DNA of 64,000 nucleotides from Halovenus amylolytica (GCA_004015825.1 SAYS01000010.1:1-64000), one strand, 5' to 3'. Numbered from the stretch's first letter, positions 17,059-25,148 are shown. Made by a program: numbers and translations. The notes: generated from the letters alone by a model not told the origin.

Positions 17059-17757
17059 ATGACTGAGCTACTCACCGTCATTATCGTCGCTGCTGGTGCC
17101 CAGCTCGCGGTGCTTCCGGGCGAGAAAGTCCAGCTCATCATCGCGAGTCTCTCGACCCGGTACCATCCGCTGTTGGTCGTCTCTGCGGCGGGGGCGGCAT
17201 TCGCGGGCTGGACGGCCGTCGAGATTCTGTTCGGCAACGCGATCCAGACTGCGATCCCCGGCCTATATCTCGACTTGCTTACAGCCGTGCTGTTCGCCCT
17301 GTTTGCCGTGTTGCTGTGGCGGTCGATCCCCGAGCAGGGAGCGCAACCGGCTGCGACAGATGGCGGGACACTCGGTGCGCCCGACAATCTCGACGTCTCG
17401 CTGTTCGGGCGGGACGTCCCGAACGCGCTCGGTGGGTTCGTCCCGATATTCGCGATGATGGCCGCCGGGGAGTTCGGTGACAAAACCCAACTCATCACGA
17501 TCACGCTGGCCGCCCGCTTCGGTGCCCATCCGGGAATCTGGATCGGCGAGATGCTCGTCATCATTCCCGTGAGCCTCGCGAACGCCTACTTCTTCCACAC
17601 GTTCTCGCACAAATTCGACGTCCGAAAGGCCCACATCGCCGGTGCCCTGATCTTCGCCTTTTTCGCTGCGGATACGCTGCTCGCAGTCACTACCGGCTTT
17701 TCGATCTGGGAGACCGCTGTCGGAGCAGTCTCGGAGACGATCACATCGCTGTTCTGA
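17059..17757 (+). CDS. TMEM165/GDT1 (UPF0016) family cation exchanger
   Basis: This 232-residue protein has six to seven predicted membrane helices in two halves. The family motif E-x-G-D-K-(T/S) is intact in the second half (GEFGDKTQLITITLAARFG, near residues 137-155). In the first half it is degenerate (LPGEKVQLIIASLS, near residues 22-35). Characterised relatives exchange Mn2+ or Ca2+ against protons and help export excess Mn. The central loop (residues about 92-125) is polar and variable. The palindrome at 17002-17015 overlaps the likely promoter. Cation specificity cannot be read from sequence. Confidence 0.85.
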   Translation: MTELLTVIIVAAGAQLAVLPGEKVQLIIASLSTRYHPLLVVSAAGAAFAGWTAVEILFGNAIQTAIPGLYLDLLTAVLFALFAVLLWRSIPEQGAQPAATDGGTLGAPDNLDVSLFGRDVPNALGGFVPIFAMMAAGEFGDKTQLITITLAARFGAHPGIWIGEMLVIIPVSLANAYFFHTFSHKFDVRKAHIAGALIFAFFAADTLLAVTTGFSIWETAVGAVSETITSLF

Positions 17758-17911
17758 TTGTTTCGGCTGTCTCGTTTCTCACCCCGTCGTTCCCACTTCG
17801 TGAAAATGTCCGATTGGCTCAAGTGTTACACTGCCAACAACCCGGTATGCGATTGCAACCTGCAAACGGCATCGGTGGCGTCGACCGTACTGATCTGTCT
17901 GGGGGCAGACG

Positions 17912-18394
17912 ATGACGGCCGAACCCGACGACTCACCGGCGGATTTCAGCGCACTTCAGGGACGGGCGATGGATACGGATGGGATCGAGCAACTCCTCAG
18001 AGAGCGGGGGATCGGTGTCCTCTCGCTTGCGGCCGACGGGACACCGTACGGTATCCCGATGTCGTTCGGCTACGACAGCGAGGACGGCGACCACAGGCTG
18101 TATACCCTCTTTGCAGGACACTCCGAGGACGGCCGAAAGGTGCGCTACGCCGAACAGTCCGAGGTGGCGAGTTTTCTCACGTTCGACGTGGACTCTGATG
18201 GCGGGTGGCGCAGTGTCATCGTCAACGGTGCCTTCGAGCGGATCACGCCCGACGACTGGGAGACTGCCCGCGAGGCGATGGCTGACAACGCCTACCGACC
18301 ACAGCTGCTCACGAACACGAACGTCCAGGAGGATCCACGGGTCTGGATGCTCGACATCGAGGAGATGGCTGGCCGTGCGATCGGACAGGCATAG
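17912..18394 (+). CDS. Pyridoxamine 5'-phosphate oxidase-like FMN-binding protein
   Basis: This 160-residue split-barrel protein contains IEQLLRERGIGVLSLAADGTPYGIPMSFGYD (strands of the FMN-binding barrel), LYTLFAGHSEDGRKVRYAEQSEVASFLTFD and WRSVIVNGAFERIT. The small haloarchaeal members bind FMN or F420-type flavins and may act as oxidoreductases or flavin carriers, and the specific reaction is unknown. The sequence between the GDT1-family gene and this start (17758-17911) contains no other gene. A broken membrane gene follows. Confidence 0.82.
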   Translation: MTAEPDDSPADFSALQGRAMDTDGIEQLLRERGIGVLSLAADGTPYGIPMSFGYDSEDGDHRLYTLFAGHSEDGRKVRYAEQSEVASFLTFDVDSDGGWRSVIVNGAFERITPDDWETAREAMADNAYRPQLLTNTNVQEDPRVWMLDIEEMAGRAIGQA

Positions 18395-18547
18395 CAGAGC
18401 CGGCGTCTGCCGGTGAGGGTTCTATCTCGTCGGTTTCCGCTATTCCCGCAGCGACTGGGTGGTGGCTGGAACCGATCTCGTCCGCCTCGTCACCGAGTGA
18501 CAGAACGAGAATCGGACATATCAATACCACAGTCGACAGACCAGTGG

Positions 18548-18802
18548 AAAATTATCGGGATCGGGCTGGCTGGGAGCTACACGTTCGGTGAGAGTTCGCC
18601 CCCGGATTTCGTCATCGGGATCTTCGTCAGTATTGCAGTACTTTTCAAGCTGTTCGCGATCGACATGGCGTTACAGTACAAAGAGGTCTGGCGGTGGGAG
18701 CGGTACCTCTTCGGGGAGTGGGTCTACATCGTGTTGAGCCTCGTCGCGAGGTCTGCACTGGCCTGGCAGGTGTTCGCTGGGGCACTCAACACGCCAGTAT
18801 GA
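18548..18802 (+). pseudogene. C-terminal remnant resembling heliorhodopsin (helices 6-7), retinal Lys replaced by Arg
   Basis: The frame reads PPDFVIGIFVSIAVLFKLFAIDMALQY, then WERYLFGEWVYIVLSLVARSALAW. The order and wording fit the last two helices of heliorhodopsins as I recall them. In that family a Ser and the Schiff-base Lys sit four residues apart (S-L-V-A-K), but here the Lys position is Arg. Only about 85 plausible residues exist against roughly 250 in a full protein, and no frame upstream back to the flavoprotein gene (18395) shows helices 1-5 or a start. I therefore call it a truncated remnant. A short two-helix membrane protein that cannot bind retinal is the alternative. Confidence 0.5.
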
Positions 18803-18872
18803 CGGCCGATGGGGCTGCCTCGACAGTGCCGGGAGAGGTACGTATACCAACCTGGAGACCGAACGTGACGGT

Positions 18873-19706
18873 ATGATCCCGCCAATCGCGAGTAACTTCG
18901 TCGCCGGCGAGACTGTCGATTCGGCGCTCGGACACGTCGAAGACCTCAACAGGAGGGGTATCGGCGGCATCCTCAATCTGCTCGGCGAGCACTACGACTC
19001 CTACGAAGACGCAGCGGCGGATACAGAGGAGTACATCGAACTGGTCGAGGAGATTTCGGCTCGGAATCTCAAGGCCTGCATCTCCGTGAAACCGAGCCAG
19101 CTCGGGATCGATATCAGCGAGGAGTTGTTCGAGCGTAACTTCGAACGGATCGTCGACGCAGCGGACTCGTTCGTCTGGCTGGATATGGAAGATCACACGA
19201 CGACGGACGCGACGCTCGACGTCTACGAGAAATATGCTCGCGAGACTGACGGCAACGTGGGAGTCTGTGTCCAGGCGAACCTCGTCCGGACGGGTGACGA
19301 TCTCCAGCGACTCGCGCACCTGCCCGGTAAGGTCCGACTCGTCAAGGGTGCCTACGACGAGCCTGCGGGTATCGCATTTACCGACCGGGAGAAAGTCACG
19401 CAGATCTACCGCGACGAACTCGAATACATGTTCCGGGAGTTCGACGGCGGGATCGCTGTCGGGAGCCACGATCCCGCGATTATCGACCACGCTGGCGAAC
19501 TCTACGAGCAGTACGAGACGCCCTACGAGATCCAGATGCTGATGGGTGTTCGTGAGCAGGCCCAGTTCGAACTCGTCGACCAGTCCGCGGGCGAGGTCTA
19601 CCAGTACATCCCCTACGGCTCGAAGTGGCTCTCCTACTTCTACCGCCGACTCCGCGAGCGAAAAGAGAACATCGGGTTCGCTGCTCGTGCGATCGTGAGT
19701 GGCTGA
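18873..19706 (+). CDS. Proline dehydrogenase
   Basis: This 277-residue FAD-dependent TIM-barrel enzyme oxidises proline to delta-1-pyrroline-5-carboxylate and passes electrons to the respiratory chain. The markers are SFVWLDMEDHTTTDATLDVYEKY (residues about 100-120), VCVQANLVRTGDDL, VRLVKGAYDEP, VGSHDPAII and the C-terminal YGSKWLSYFYRRLRERKENI, whose paired Arg binds the substrate carboxylate. The length is typical of the stand-alone enzyme, not PutA. The aldehyde dehydrogenase 175 bases downstream on the same strand would complete proline conversion to glutamate. Confidence 0.92.
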   Translation: MIPPIASNFVAGETVDSALGHVEDLNRRGIGGILNLLGEHYDSYEDAAADTEEYIELVEEISARNLKACISVKPSQLGIDISEELFERNFERIVDAADSFVWLDMEDHTTTDATLDVYEKYARETDGNVGVCVQANLVRTGDDLQRLAHLPGKVRLVKGAYDEPAGIAFTDREKVTQIYRDELEYMFREFDGGIAVGSHDPAIIDHAGELYEQYETPYEIQMLMGVREQAQFELVDQSAGEVYQYIPYGSKWLSYFYRRLRERKENIGFAARAIVSG

Positions 19707-19880
19707 GGTGGTGTGTCGCTTGTTTTCTCAGCTGGGCTCTCTTGCTGTTTTGAACGCTGCTCGGGACTTTTCCAACCCCACGAATCAACAATAAGAACTG
19801 ACCAATCGTACACCCACATCCCGTCTCCGCTGTGATGTTCGCCGGATGAATTTTCACACGTGGCTAACATAGTGTAACAC

Positions 19881-21404
19881 ATGTCGGAGCTGTACAATCA
19901 GTACATCGACGGGGAGTGGACCGATGGGGGAGCGTCGGAGACGTTCACCAGCCAGAACCCGGCAACTGGCGAGACGCTGGGGGAGTTCCACCGGGCAACA
20001 GAGGACGACGCGGCCAGGGCGGTCGACGCTGCAGACGAAGCCTTCGAGGAGTGGCGAGCACTCTCCCGGATCGACCGCGCGGAGTATCTCTGGGACGTCT
20101 ACCACGAACTCCGGGACCGCCACCAGGAACTCGGAGAGATCGTCACCAAGGAGTGTGGCAAAGAGATCTCCGAAGGGAAAGCGGACGTCACCGAGGCCTG
20201 GCACATGGTCGAGTGGGCTGCCGGCGATGCCCGCCATCCACAGGGGGATATCGTCCCCAGCGAGGTCCCGACGAAGGATTCGTACATGCGCCGGAAACCC
20301 CGCGGCGTCGTCGCCTGCATCACGCCCTGGAACTTCCCGGTCGCGATCCCCTTCTGGCATATGGCCGTCACACTTGCCCAGGGGAACACCGTCGTCTGGA
20401 AACCCGCCGAACAGACGCCGCTATGTGGACAGACCGTCGCCGAAATGATGGTCGACGCAGGAATTCCCGACGGTGTGTTCAACCTCGTCCAGGGCTTCGG
20501 TGACGCTGGCGCTGCACTCGTCGAGGACGACGCCGTGGATACGGTCCTCTTCACTGGCTCCGCGGAGGTCGGCCAGAAGGTCCGCCAGCAGGTGGCCACC
20601 GAACCGGAGAAGAACGTCTCCTGTGAGATGGGTGGGAAAAACGCCGTCGTCGTCACCGAGAACGCAGATCTGGATATCGCCGTTCACGCCGCAGTGATGA
20701 GTTCGTTCAAAACGACGGGCCAGCGCTGTGTCTCCAGCGAGCGACTCGTCGTCCATACCGACGTCTACGACGAGTTCAAAGCGCGCTTCGTCGAGGTTGC
20801 CGAAGACGTCGCTGTCGGTGACCCGCTCGACGAGGACACGTTCATGGGGCCGCTCATCGAAGACCAGCACGTCGAGAAAGTAACGAAGTACAACGAACTC
20901 GCCCGTACCGAGGGAGTGAACGTACTGGTCGACCGAACAGAGTTGGACGAGTCGGAGATTCCCGACGGCCACGAAGAGGGTCACTGGGTTGGCCCCTTCG
21001 TCTACGAGGCTGATCCGGACGAACCACTCCGGTGTACGAGTGAGGAGGTGTTCGGTCCCCACGTCGCCTTGCTGGAGTACGACGGTGATATCGAGCGGGC
21101 TGTCGAGATTCACAACGACACCGACTACGGGCTCGCGGGGTCGATCATCTCCGAGGAGTATCGCCAGATCAACTACTACCGCGATCACGCCGAGATTGGG
21201 CTGGCTTACGGCAACCTCCCGTGTATCGGTGCGGAGGTACAGCTTCCCTTCGGCGGCGTCAAGAAATCGGGCGCTGGTGCCCCACACGCACGGGAAGTCA
21301 TCGAGGCCGTCACCGAGCGGACTGCCTGGACGTTGAACAACGACGAGGATATCGAGATGGCGCAGGGACTGTCGGCCGATATCAAGACGAGAGACGAGCA
21401 ATAA
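19881..21404 (+). CDS. Aldehyde dehydrogenase, probably glutamate-gamma-semialdehyde (P5C) dehydrogenase
   Basis: This 507-residue NAD(P)-dependent ALDH has oxyanion-hole Asn in ITPWNFPVAIPFWH, the cofactor loop VLFTGSAEVGQKV, general base Glu in SCEMGGKNAVVV, catalytic Cys in TTGQRCVSSERLVV and EEVFGPHVALLEY. The position directly after proline dehydrogenase strongly suggests oxidation of P5C/glutamate semialdehyde to glutamate. Other aldehydes remain possible because the motifs are shared across the superfamily. A separate weak promoter may exist in the 174-base gap. Confidence 0.9.
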   Translation: MSELYNQYIDGEWTDGGASETFTSQNPATGETLGEFHRATEDDAARAVDAADEAFEEWRALSRIDRAEYLWDVYHELRDRHQELGEIVTKECGKEISEGKADVTEAWHMVEWAAGDARHPQGDIVPSEVPTKDSYMRRKPRGVVACITPWNFPVAIPFWHMAVTLAQGNTVVWKPAEQTPLCGQTVAEMMVDAGIPDGVFNLVQGFGDAGAALVEDDAVDTVLFTGSAEVGQKVRQQVATEPEKNVSCEMGGKNAVVVTENADLDIAVHAAVMSSFKTTGQRCVSSERLVVHTDVYDEFKARFVEVAEDVAVGDPLDEDTFMGPLIEDQHVEKVTKYNELARTEGVNVLVDRTELDESEIPDGHEEGHWVGPFVYEADPDEPLRCTSEEVFGPHVALLEYDGDIERAVEIHNDTDYGLAGSIISEEYRQINYYRDHAEIGLAYGNLPCIGAEVQLPFGGVKKSGAGAPHAREVIEAVTERTAWTLNNDEDIEMAQGLSADIKTRDEQ

Positions 21405-21440
21405 TCGCTGATCGAGAGCCCGTTCGAGCCAGACGGTCGG

Positions 21441-22538
21441 CTATCGATCGCCGTACTGTTCATTTCGTCGCTCCGAGACTGTGGTTGCCGTGTCGAATTC
21501 GGCCCCCTGCTCTGTGTCGGCGAAGGACAGTTCGCGCTGTGGGAACGGGATCTTGACTTCGTCGTCGCGGAACCGTTCGTCGATGCGCTCGATCAGGGCG
21601 TGTCGTGCCCGGCCTCGCTGGGCTGGATGCTCGATATAGAACTGCAGTTGCGCGACGATTGCTGATTCCCCGAACTCCCGGAACTGGACCGCTGGGGCCG
21701 GGTCTTCGAGGACCATCGGCTCCTCGTCGGCGGCCCCCAGCAATCCATCTTTGACTGTCTCCAGCTCGGAGCCGTATGCAATCCCGACGTTGAGCCGGAC
21801 CCGCCGTTTCCGCACGGGTGCCGATTCGTTGATGACTGGTTCCTCGTTCATCAGCCCGTTCGGGACGGTGATCGCGATGTTGTCCCGGGTCAGAATCGTC
21901 GTACTCCGGATACTCATGTCGATCACCGTTCCGCGGTCGCCCGATTCGAGTTCGACCATATCTCCGAGTTTGTACGTTTTATCGAGATACAGCGAGATGC
22001 CGCTGAAGAAGTTTCCGAGCGCATCCTGGGCGGCGATCCCGAGGACGAGTCCGATGATCCCGGCGGAGGCGAGCAACGGTGTCGCATCCAGGTTCCAGAT
22101 ACTAAGCAGTGAGAAGAAAGTCGCAACGATCACGGAGAAGGTGACGAGGTTTTTGAATACCGGTGTAATTTCCCGGCCAGATGGTGACTTGTTGTTGGCC
22201 TCGATGAGCCGGCCACCCAGCTGGACGATCGCGTACGCCCAGAGCACTGCGAGAATCGACATAGCTGCCGAGGAGATGAAGAAGCCGACCCGCACCTGCG
22301 GTAGTAGTCGTGCGCTCGCGTAGACACCTGCCAGAATTACGGTCAGATACAGCGGACTGCGTATCTCGTCTGTGAAGATTTCGTCGTAGTTCCTCCCCGT
22401 CAACCGTGCCGACCGACTGATGATACCCTGCGCCAGTAGTTCGATGATCTTCGCGGCGAGAACCGACACAGCGAGAATTATCAGAACCTGCCCCCAGATC
22501 GGAATAGACTGCAGCGATTCGACCGCAACGTTTGTCAT
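21441..22538 (-). CDS. MscS family mechanosensitive ion channel
   Basis: This 365-residue protein has four N-terminal helices and the MscS pore and beta-domain: LLASAGIIGLVLGIAAQDALGNFFSGISLYLDKTYKLGDMVEL (pore helix with the Gly/Ala packing pattern, residues about 150-192), DMSIRSTTILTRDNIAITVPNGLM and the C-terminal alpha/beta domain. It releases solutes under hypo-osmotic shock, relevant for halophiles. The start at 22538 gives MTNVAVESLQSIPIWGQV and avoids a longer, less plausible N-terminus. The next 324 bases upstream (22539-22862) contain no gene, only the first copy of the 31-bp repeat and the promoter of the following antitoxin. Confidence 0.92.
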   Translation of the reverse strand: MTNVAVESLQSIPIWGQVLIILAVSVLAAKIIELLAQGIISRSARLTGRNYDEIFTDEIRSPLYLTVILAGVYASARLLPQVRVGFFISSAAMSILAVLWAYAIVQLGGRLIEANNKSPSGREITPVFKNLVTFSVIVATFFSLLSIWNLDATPLLASAGIIGLVLGIAAQDALGNFFSGISLYLDKTYKLGDMVELESGDRGTVIDMSIRSTTILTRDNIAITVPNGLMNEEPVINESAPVRKRRVRLNVGIAYGSELETVKDGLLGAADEEPMVLEDPAPAVQFREFGESAIVAQLQFYIEHPAQRGRARHALIERIDERFRDDEVKIPFPQRELSFADTEQGAEFDTATTVSERRNEQYGDR

Positions 22539-22697
22539 GGTAAAATTCAGACTGGCTGATGGATATACTCTTCTGCTAGTGGGTACGCTGGCGCCCGTGG
22601 CGGAACGCTCTTTGAGCAACGACGTTTACTCCCGGATGGCCGATGACGAACAGTATGGGCCCGAGGGTGGGACCAGTCCGCCCGGTGACGAACCCTA

Positions 22698-22728
22698 TGA
22701 GTGCCGAGGCCACCGATTTACTGGTACC
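22698..22728 (+). repeat. 31-bp direct repeat, copy 1
   Basis: This stretch is repeated perfectly at 23639-23669, and its core GAGTGCCGAGGCC plus GATTT reappears at 25128-25148. The first two copies bracket a toxin-antitoxin operon. It can be read as the start of a peptide (MSAEATDLLVP) but no gene continues from it. Confidence 0.8.
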
Positions 22729-22831
22729 AGAGAGTCCCCACCTGCTGCTGGCATTCCCGAGTGTTCTGAACTGTGGGCCTCCATTGTCCAGACCTGAAAT
22801 TCGAACCGACGGCTATCGTAGGCACACCCGT

Positions 22832-22853
22832 GTTTATATTGATAAGCGACCAA
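22832..22853 (+). promoter_or_regulatory. Promoter element of antitoxin operon 1, shared with operon 2
   Basis: The stretch contains GTTTATAT and then GCGACCAA, with ATG 10 bases beyond its end at 22863. The same elements occur at 24505-24526 before the second toxin-antitoxin operon, with 17 of 22 aligned bases identical and nearly the same distance to ATG. The TATA part lies about 28 bases from the start codon. Confidence 0.6.
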
Positions 22854-22862
22854 GGTGGAGTT

Positions 22863-23117
22863 ATGACGACTGACACCGTCTCGGAGCGGGTCAAGGAACT
22901 CGCTGAACATCACGAGATGGACGAATCAGCGGTTATTCAGCAGGCTGTCGAGACAGGCGTCGAGACACTTTATCGAGATATGATCGTTAGCAGATACCTC
23001 AACGACGAGATCACGCGGGAGGAAGCGATCGGACATCTCGGTGCCGAACTCGTCGAAGAGGTCGATACCGCTCGGGAGGCAGTTGAGGAAGACGTACGGT
23101 GGGGACTGCAGGCCTGA
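22863..23117 (+). CDS. Antitoxin of a DUF3368/PIN-type toxin-antitoxin pair
   Basis: This 84-residue protein begins MTTDTVSERVKELAEHHEMDESAVIQQAVETGVETLYRDM, a ribbon-helix-helix-like DNA-binding segment, followed by a helical tail (SRYLNDEITREEAIGHLGAEL) that would wrap the toxin. The tail pattern is typical of antitoxins paired with DUF3368 PIN-like toxins. The gap to the toxin gene is 9 bases. The start at 22863 is supported by the TATA-like box. Confidence 0.78.
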   Translation: MTTDTVSERVKELAEHHEMDESAVIQQAVETGVETLYRDMIVSRYLNDEITREEAIGHLGAELVEEVDTAREAVEEDVRWGLQA

Positions 23118-23126
23118 GTACATTCG

Positions 23127-23606
23127 ATGAGTCGATTAGTCGTTGCCGACGCTGGCCCGTTGATACATCTCGAACAAGCAGATGCCCTGTCACTGCTCGA
23201 ACTGACAGGAGAGATACTCGTTCCGAAGACTGTTCTCGACGAACTCGAAGATGGTCCCACCGACGTATCCGAACTCGAATTCTCTGTCGAACAAGTTACT
23301 GCCGATACTGACTCCGTGTCTCCACATCTCGATCCAGGAGAGACCGCTGCACTTGTCGTCTGTACCGACCGCGACGCAATCCTCTTGACTGACGATATGG
23401 ACGCGAGAAACACAGCAAACGAAGAAGGTGTCGAAGTACACGGTTCGGTGGGTGTCGTACTGTACGGTTTCAGTCGGGGGGCGTTAGCCAAGGAGACTAC
23501 AAAGTGCACACTTCGTGAACTGAAGCAGGATACGAGCCTCTATCTCTCGACACCGCTCATCGAGCACGCTATCGAGTTGGTCGAGTCCGACAGTGCGGGT
23601 TGGTAG
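23127..23606 (+). CDS. PIN-domain (DUF3368-like) toxin, probable RNase
   Basis: This 159-residue protein starts with RLVVADAGPLIHLEQA, where the first catalytic Asp of the PIN fold lies. It then has VPKTVLDELEDGP (conserved Glu), DPGETAALVV (Glu) and ILLTDDMDARNTANEEGVEVHG (two Asp), the complete acidic cluster for Mg-dependent ribonuclease activity. It lies directly after its antitoxin, and the operon is bounded by the perfect repeats at 22698 and 23639. Confidence 0.82.
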   Translation: MSRLVVADAGPLIHLEQADALSLLELTGEILVPKTVLDELEDGPTDVSELEFSVEQVTADTDSVSPHLDPGETAALVVCTDRDAILLTDDMDARNTANEEGVEVHGSVGVVLYGFSRGALAKETTKCTLRELKQDTSLYLSTPLIEHAIELVESDSAGW

Positions 23607-23638
23607 GCCGACCTTGTGCGTGGATAGATCCCGAGTCG

Positions 23639-23669
23639 TGAGTGCCGAGGCCACCGATTTACTGGTACC
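23639..23669 (+). repeat. 31-bp direct repeat, copy 2
   Basis: This is identical to 22698-22728. It lies 32 bases after the PIN-toxin stop and before the CPBP gene, forming the boundary between the two cassettes. Confidence 0.8.
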
Positions 23670-23760
23670 GCAGTGTAGTGATTTTGCTGTCGTGCTCAAT
23701 CAACAATGAATGAGAAATCGTTTAATTGATTCTTGAGAATATCGGGCTGGAGTCGCTATC

Positions 23761-24465
23761 ATGAACAGCCTGCTTTTGATTTTCGCTGCGGTTGTGGTTT
23801 CAGCAATCCCGGTAGTCTGGTTCGAGTTTGCGAAGCGATTCAGAGCGTTTTCGGCGCGTCGCTGGAGTATCACGGCGGGTCTCCTGTTCGTTCTCCCTGG
23901 GGCGACAGGTTTCGTTCTCGTTGTGGTACCGTTTGCGCCTGTAATCGAATGGGGCCAACCAGGGACGCACGAAATTGTCCTCATCCTCGCCACTTCTCCG
24001 CTCCTCTGGGGTCTTGCAGTCCTCGTTGGAATTTTCTCCAAGTTGACTGGCGTAGCTATACAGGCAGCAGATATCGATCCGTGGGAAGAAACCGACACAG
24101 AGGATACGAGTGGATTGGCCGGTCCCTCTCCATGGCTGATGGTCCCACTCGGGTCGCTGGTCGGTGGAGCAGAGGAACTCCTGTTTCGAGGAATCGTGCT
24201 CGTCTGGTTGGTCGATACTCTCGGAGTCGCAGGGGGTCTCGTTCTGAACGGTGTCCTGTTCGGACTCTATCACTACCCTAACAGTGTAGAATCGATACGA
24301 GAAATTGACGGTAGTGCTATCAAGGAGATGTCCATTTCGGGGCTTGGTGGTATTGTGCTCGGTAGTCTCTATCTTTGGACGAGTAATCTGCTGGTGCCAC
24401 TCGCTGGACACACGCTCCACAATGCAGGTCTGTTTTATTACCTGTACACTCGTACAGACTCTTGA
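23761..24465 (+). CDS. CPBP family intramembrane metalloprotease
   Basis: This 234-residue protein has about eight predicted helices and the CPBP/Rce1 active-site motifs: EELLFRGIVLVW (the EExxxR motif, near residue 140), FGLYHYPNS (His) and GHTLHNAG (the HxxxN/B motif, near 220). Such proteases cleave prenylated or signal peptides, and in bacteria often protect against or process small peptides. It follows the second repeat and precedes the DUF433/DUF5615 pair, so it appears to be accessory cargo. Its partner peptide is unknown. Base composition is less GC-rich than the flanking core genes. Confidence 0.85.
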   Translation: MNSLLLIFAAVVVSAIPVVWFEFAKRFRAFSARRWSITAGLLFVLPGATGFVLVVVPFAPVIEWGQPGTHEIVLILATSPLLWGLAVLVGIFSKLTGVAIQAADIDPWEETDTEDTSGLAGPSPWLMVPLGSLVGGAEELLFRGIVLVWLVDTLGVAGGLVLNGVLFGLYHYPNSVESIREIDGSAIKEMSISGLGGIVLGSLYLWTSNLLVPLAGHTLHNAGLFYYLYTRTDS

Positions 24466-24504
24466 TTACCGTTCTCACTGAAACGACGATTACTGCGACC
24501 GCAT

Positions 24505-24526
24505 GTTTATATCCGATAGCGACCAA
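24505..24526 (+). promoter_or_regulatory. Promoter element of antitoxin operon 2, shared with operon 1
   Basis: The stretch carries the same GTTTATAT and GCGACCAA as 22832-22853. The ATG follows 9 bases later at 24535, so the transcript is probably leaderless or nearly so. Confidence 0.6.
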
Positions 24527-24534
24527 ATCGCTGT

Positions 24535-24759
24535 ATGACCATCGTAGAGGATCCAGATCACAGTAACGGTGCTCCAACAGTGGAGGGCACTGGAATCCGG
24601 GTCAAGGACATTGCCGTCGCCTACGAATACAGCGGGTACGATCCCGACGAGATTACGCAGTTGTATCCGGATCTTTCGCTCGGGGACGTCCACCGCGCTC
24701 TTGCTTACTACTACGACCACGTCGACGAATTTCGATCGACAGAGCCCGCACAGGCATGA
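24535..24759 (+). CDS. DUF433 antitoxin
   Basis: This 74-residue DUF433 protein contains TIVEDPDHSNGAPTVEGTGIRVKDIAVAYEYSGYDPDEITQLYPDLSLGDVHRALAYYYDH, which is the full domain with a helix-turn-helix that binds DNA and the partner toxin. It overlaps the next gene by 4 bases (ATGA). DUF433-DUF5615 is a known bacterial and archaeal toxin-antitoxin arrangement. Confidence 0.92.
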   Translation: MTIVEDPDHSNGAPTVEGTGIRVKDIAVAYEYSGYDPDEITQLYPDLSLGDVHRALAYYYDHVDEFRSTEPAQA

Positions 24760-25079
24760 GTCCGCTGTACTGTGACGAGAGTATCTGGGTTCCAGTCGCA
24801 GATGGGCTCCGTCGCCGTGGCTGGACCGTACACACAGCTCGCGGCGAAGACCGACTCGGTGACCCCGATACAGAACATCTTGCCTATGCCTTGAATAATG
24901 ACTGGATTCTGGTGACATTCGACGACGACTTTCTCTCGCTCGTCGAAAACTCGGATTTCGATCACGCTGGGATCATCTATGTTCAGCAAGCAGGTCGAGA
25001 TATCGGAGATGTGGTGAAAGCTATCGACGAACATCTCGAATCCCGGGACGAGGACGATAGAAGTATTCACTACTGCTAG
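24756..25079 (+). CDS. DUF5615 PIN-like toxin
   Basis: This 107-residue protein reads YCDESIWVPVADGLRRRGWTVHTARG (first acidic residue), DTEHLAYALNNDWILVTFDDDFLSLVE (Asp cluster), which fits the DUF5615 branch of the PIN ribonuclease fold. It is the partner of the DUF433 antitoxin immediately upstream. In the family the toxin is an RNase, and the active Asp and Glu residues appear intact. Confidence 0.9.
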   Translation: MSPLYCDESIWVPVADGLRRRGWTVHTARGEDRLGDPDTEHLAYALNNDWILVTFDDDFLSLVENSDFDHAGIIYVQQAGRDIGDVVKAIDEHLESRDEDDRSIHYC

Positions 25080-25127
25080 ATACTCGGCCGGCCGAAATCG
25101 GCTGGTACTGGTAAACCGTCCGGGTTC

Positions 25128-25148
25128 GAGTGCCGAGGCCTTTGATTT
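25128..25148 (+). repeat. Partial third copy of the island repeat
   Basis: GAGTGCCGAGGCC, three differing bases, then GATTT: the same core as the perfect 31-bp repeats at 22698 and 23639. It lies 48 bases after the second toxin gene and so closes the second cassette. The rest of 25080-25326 holds no gene, only the promoter of the next ligase (a GATATATGC near 25300). Confidence 0.6.

Noticed and set aside
22643..22873. Possible small protein starting at the 31-bp repeat (MSAEATDLLVP)
   Set aside because: Each repeat can be read this way, but the continuations differ and none forms a credible protein.
25118..25140. GGTTCGAG resembling a tRNA T-arm
   Set aside because: The flanking bases do not form a T-stem or acceptor stem and no anticodon arm is present.
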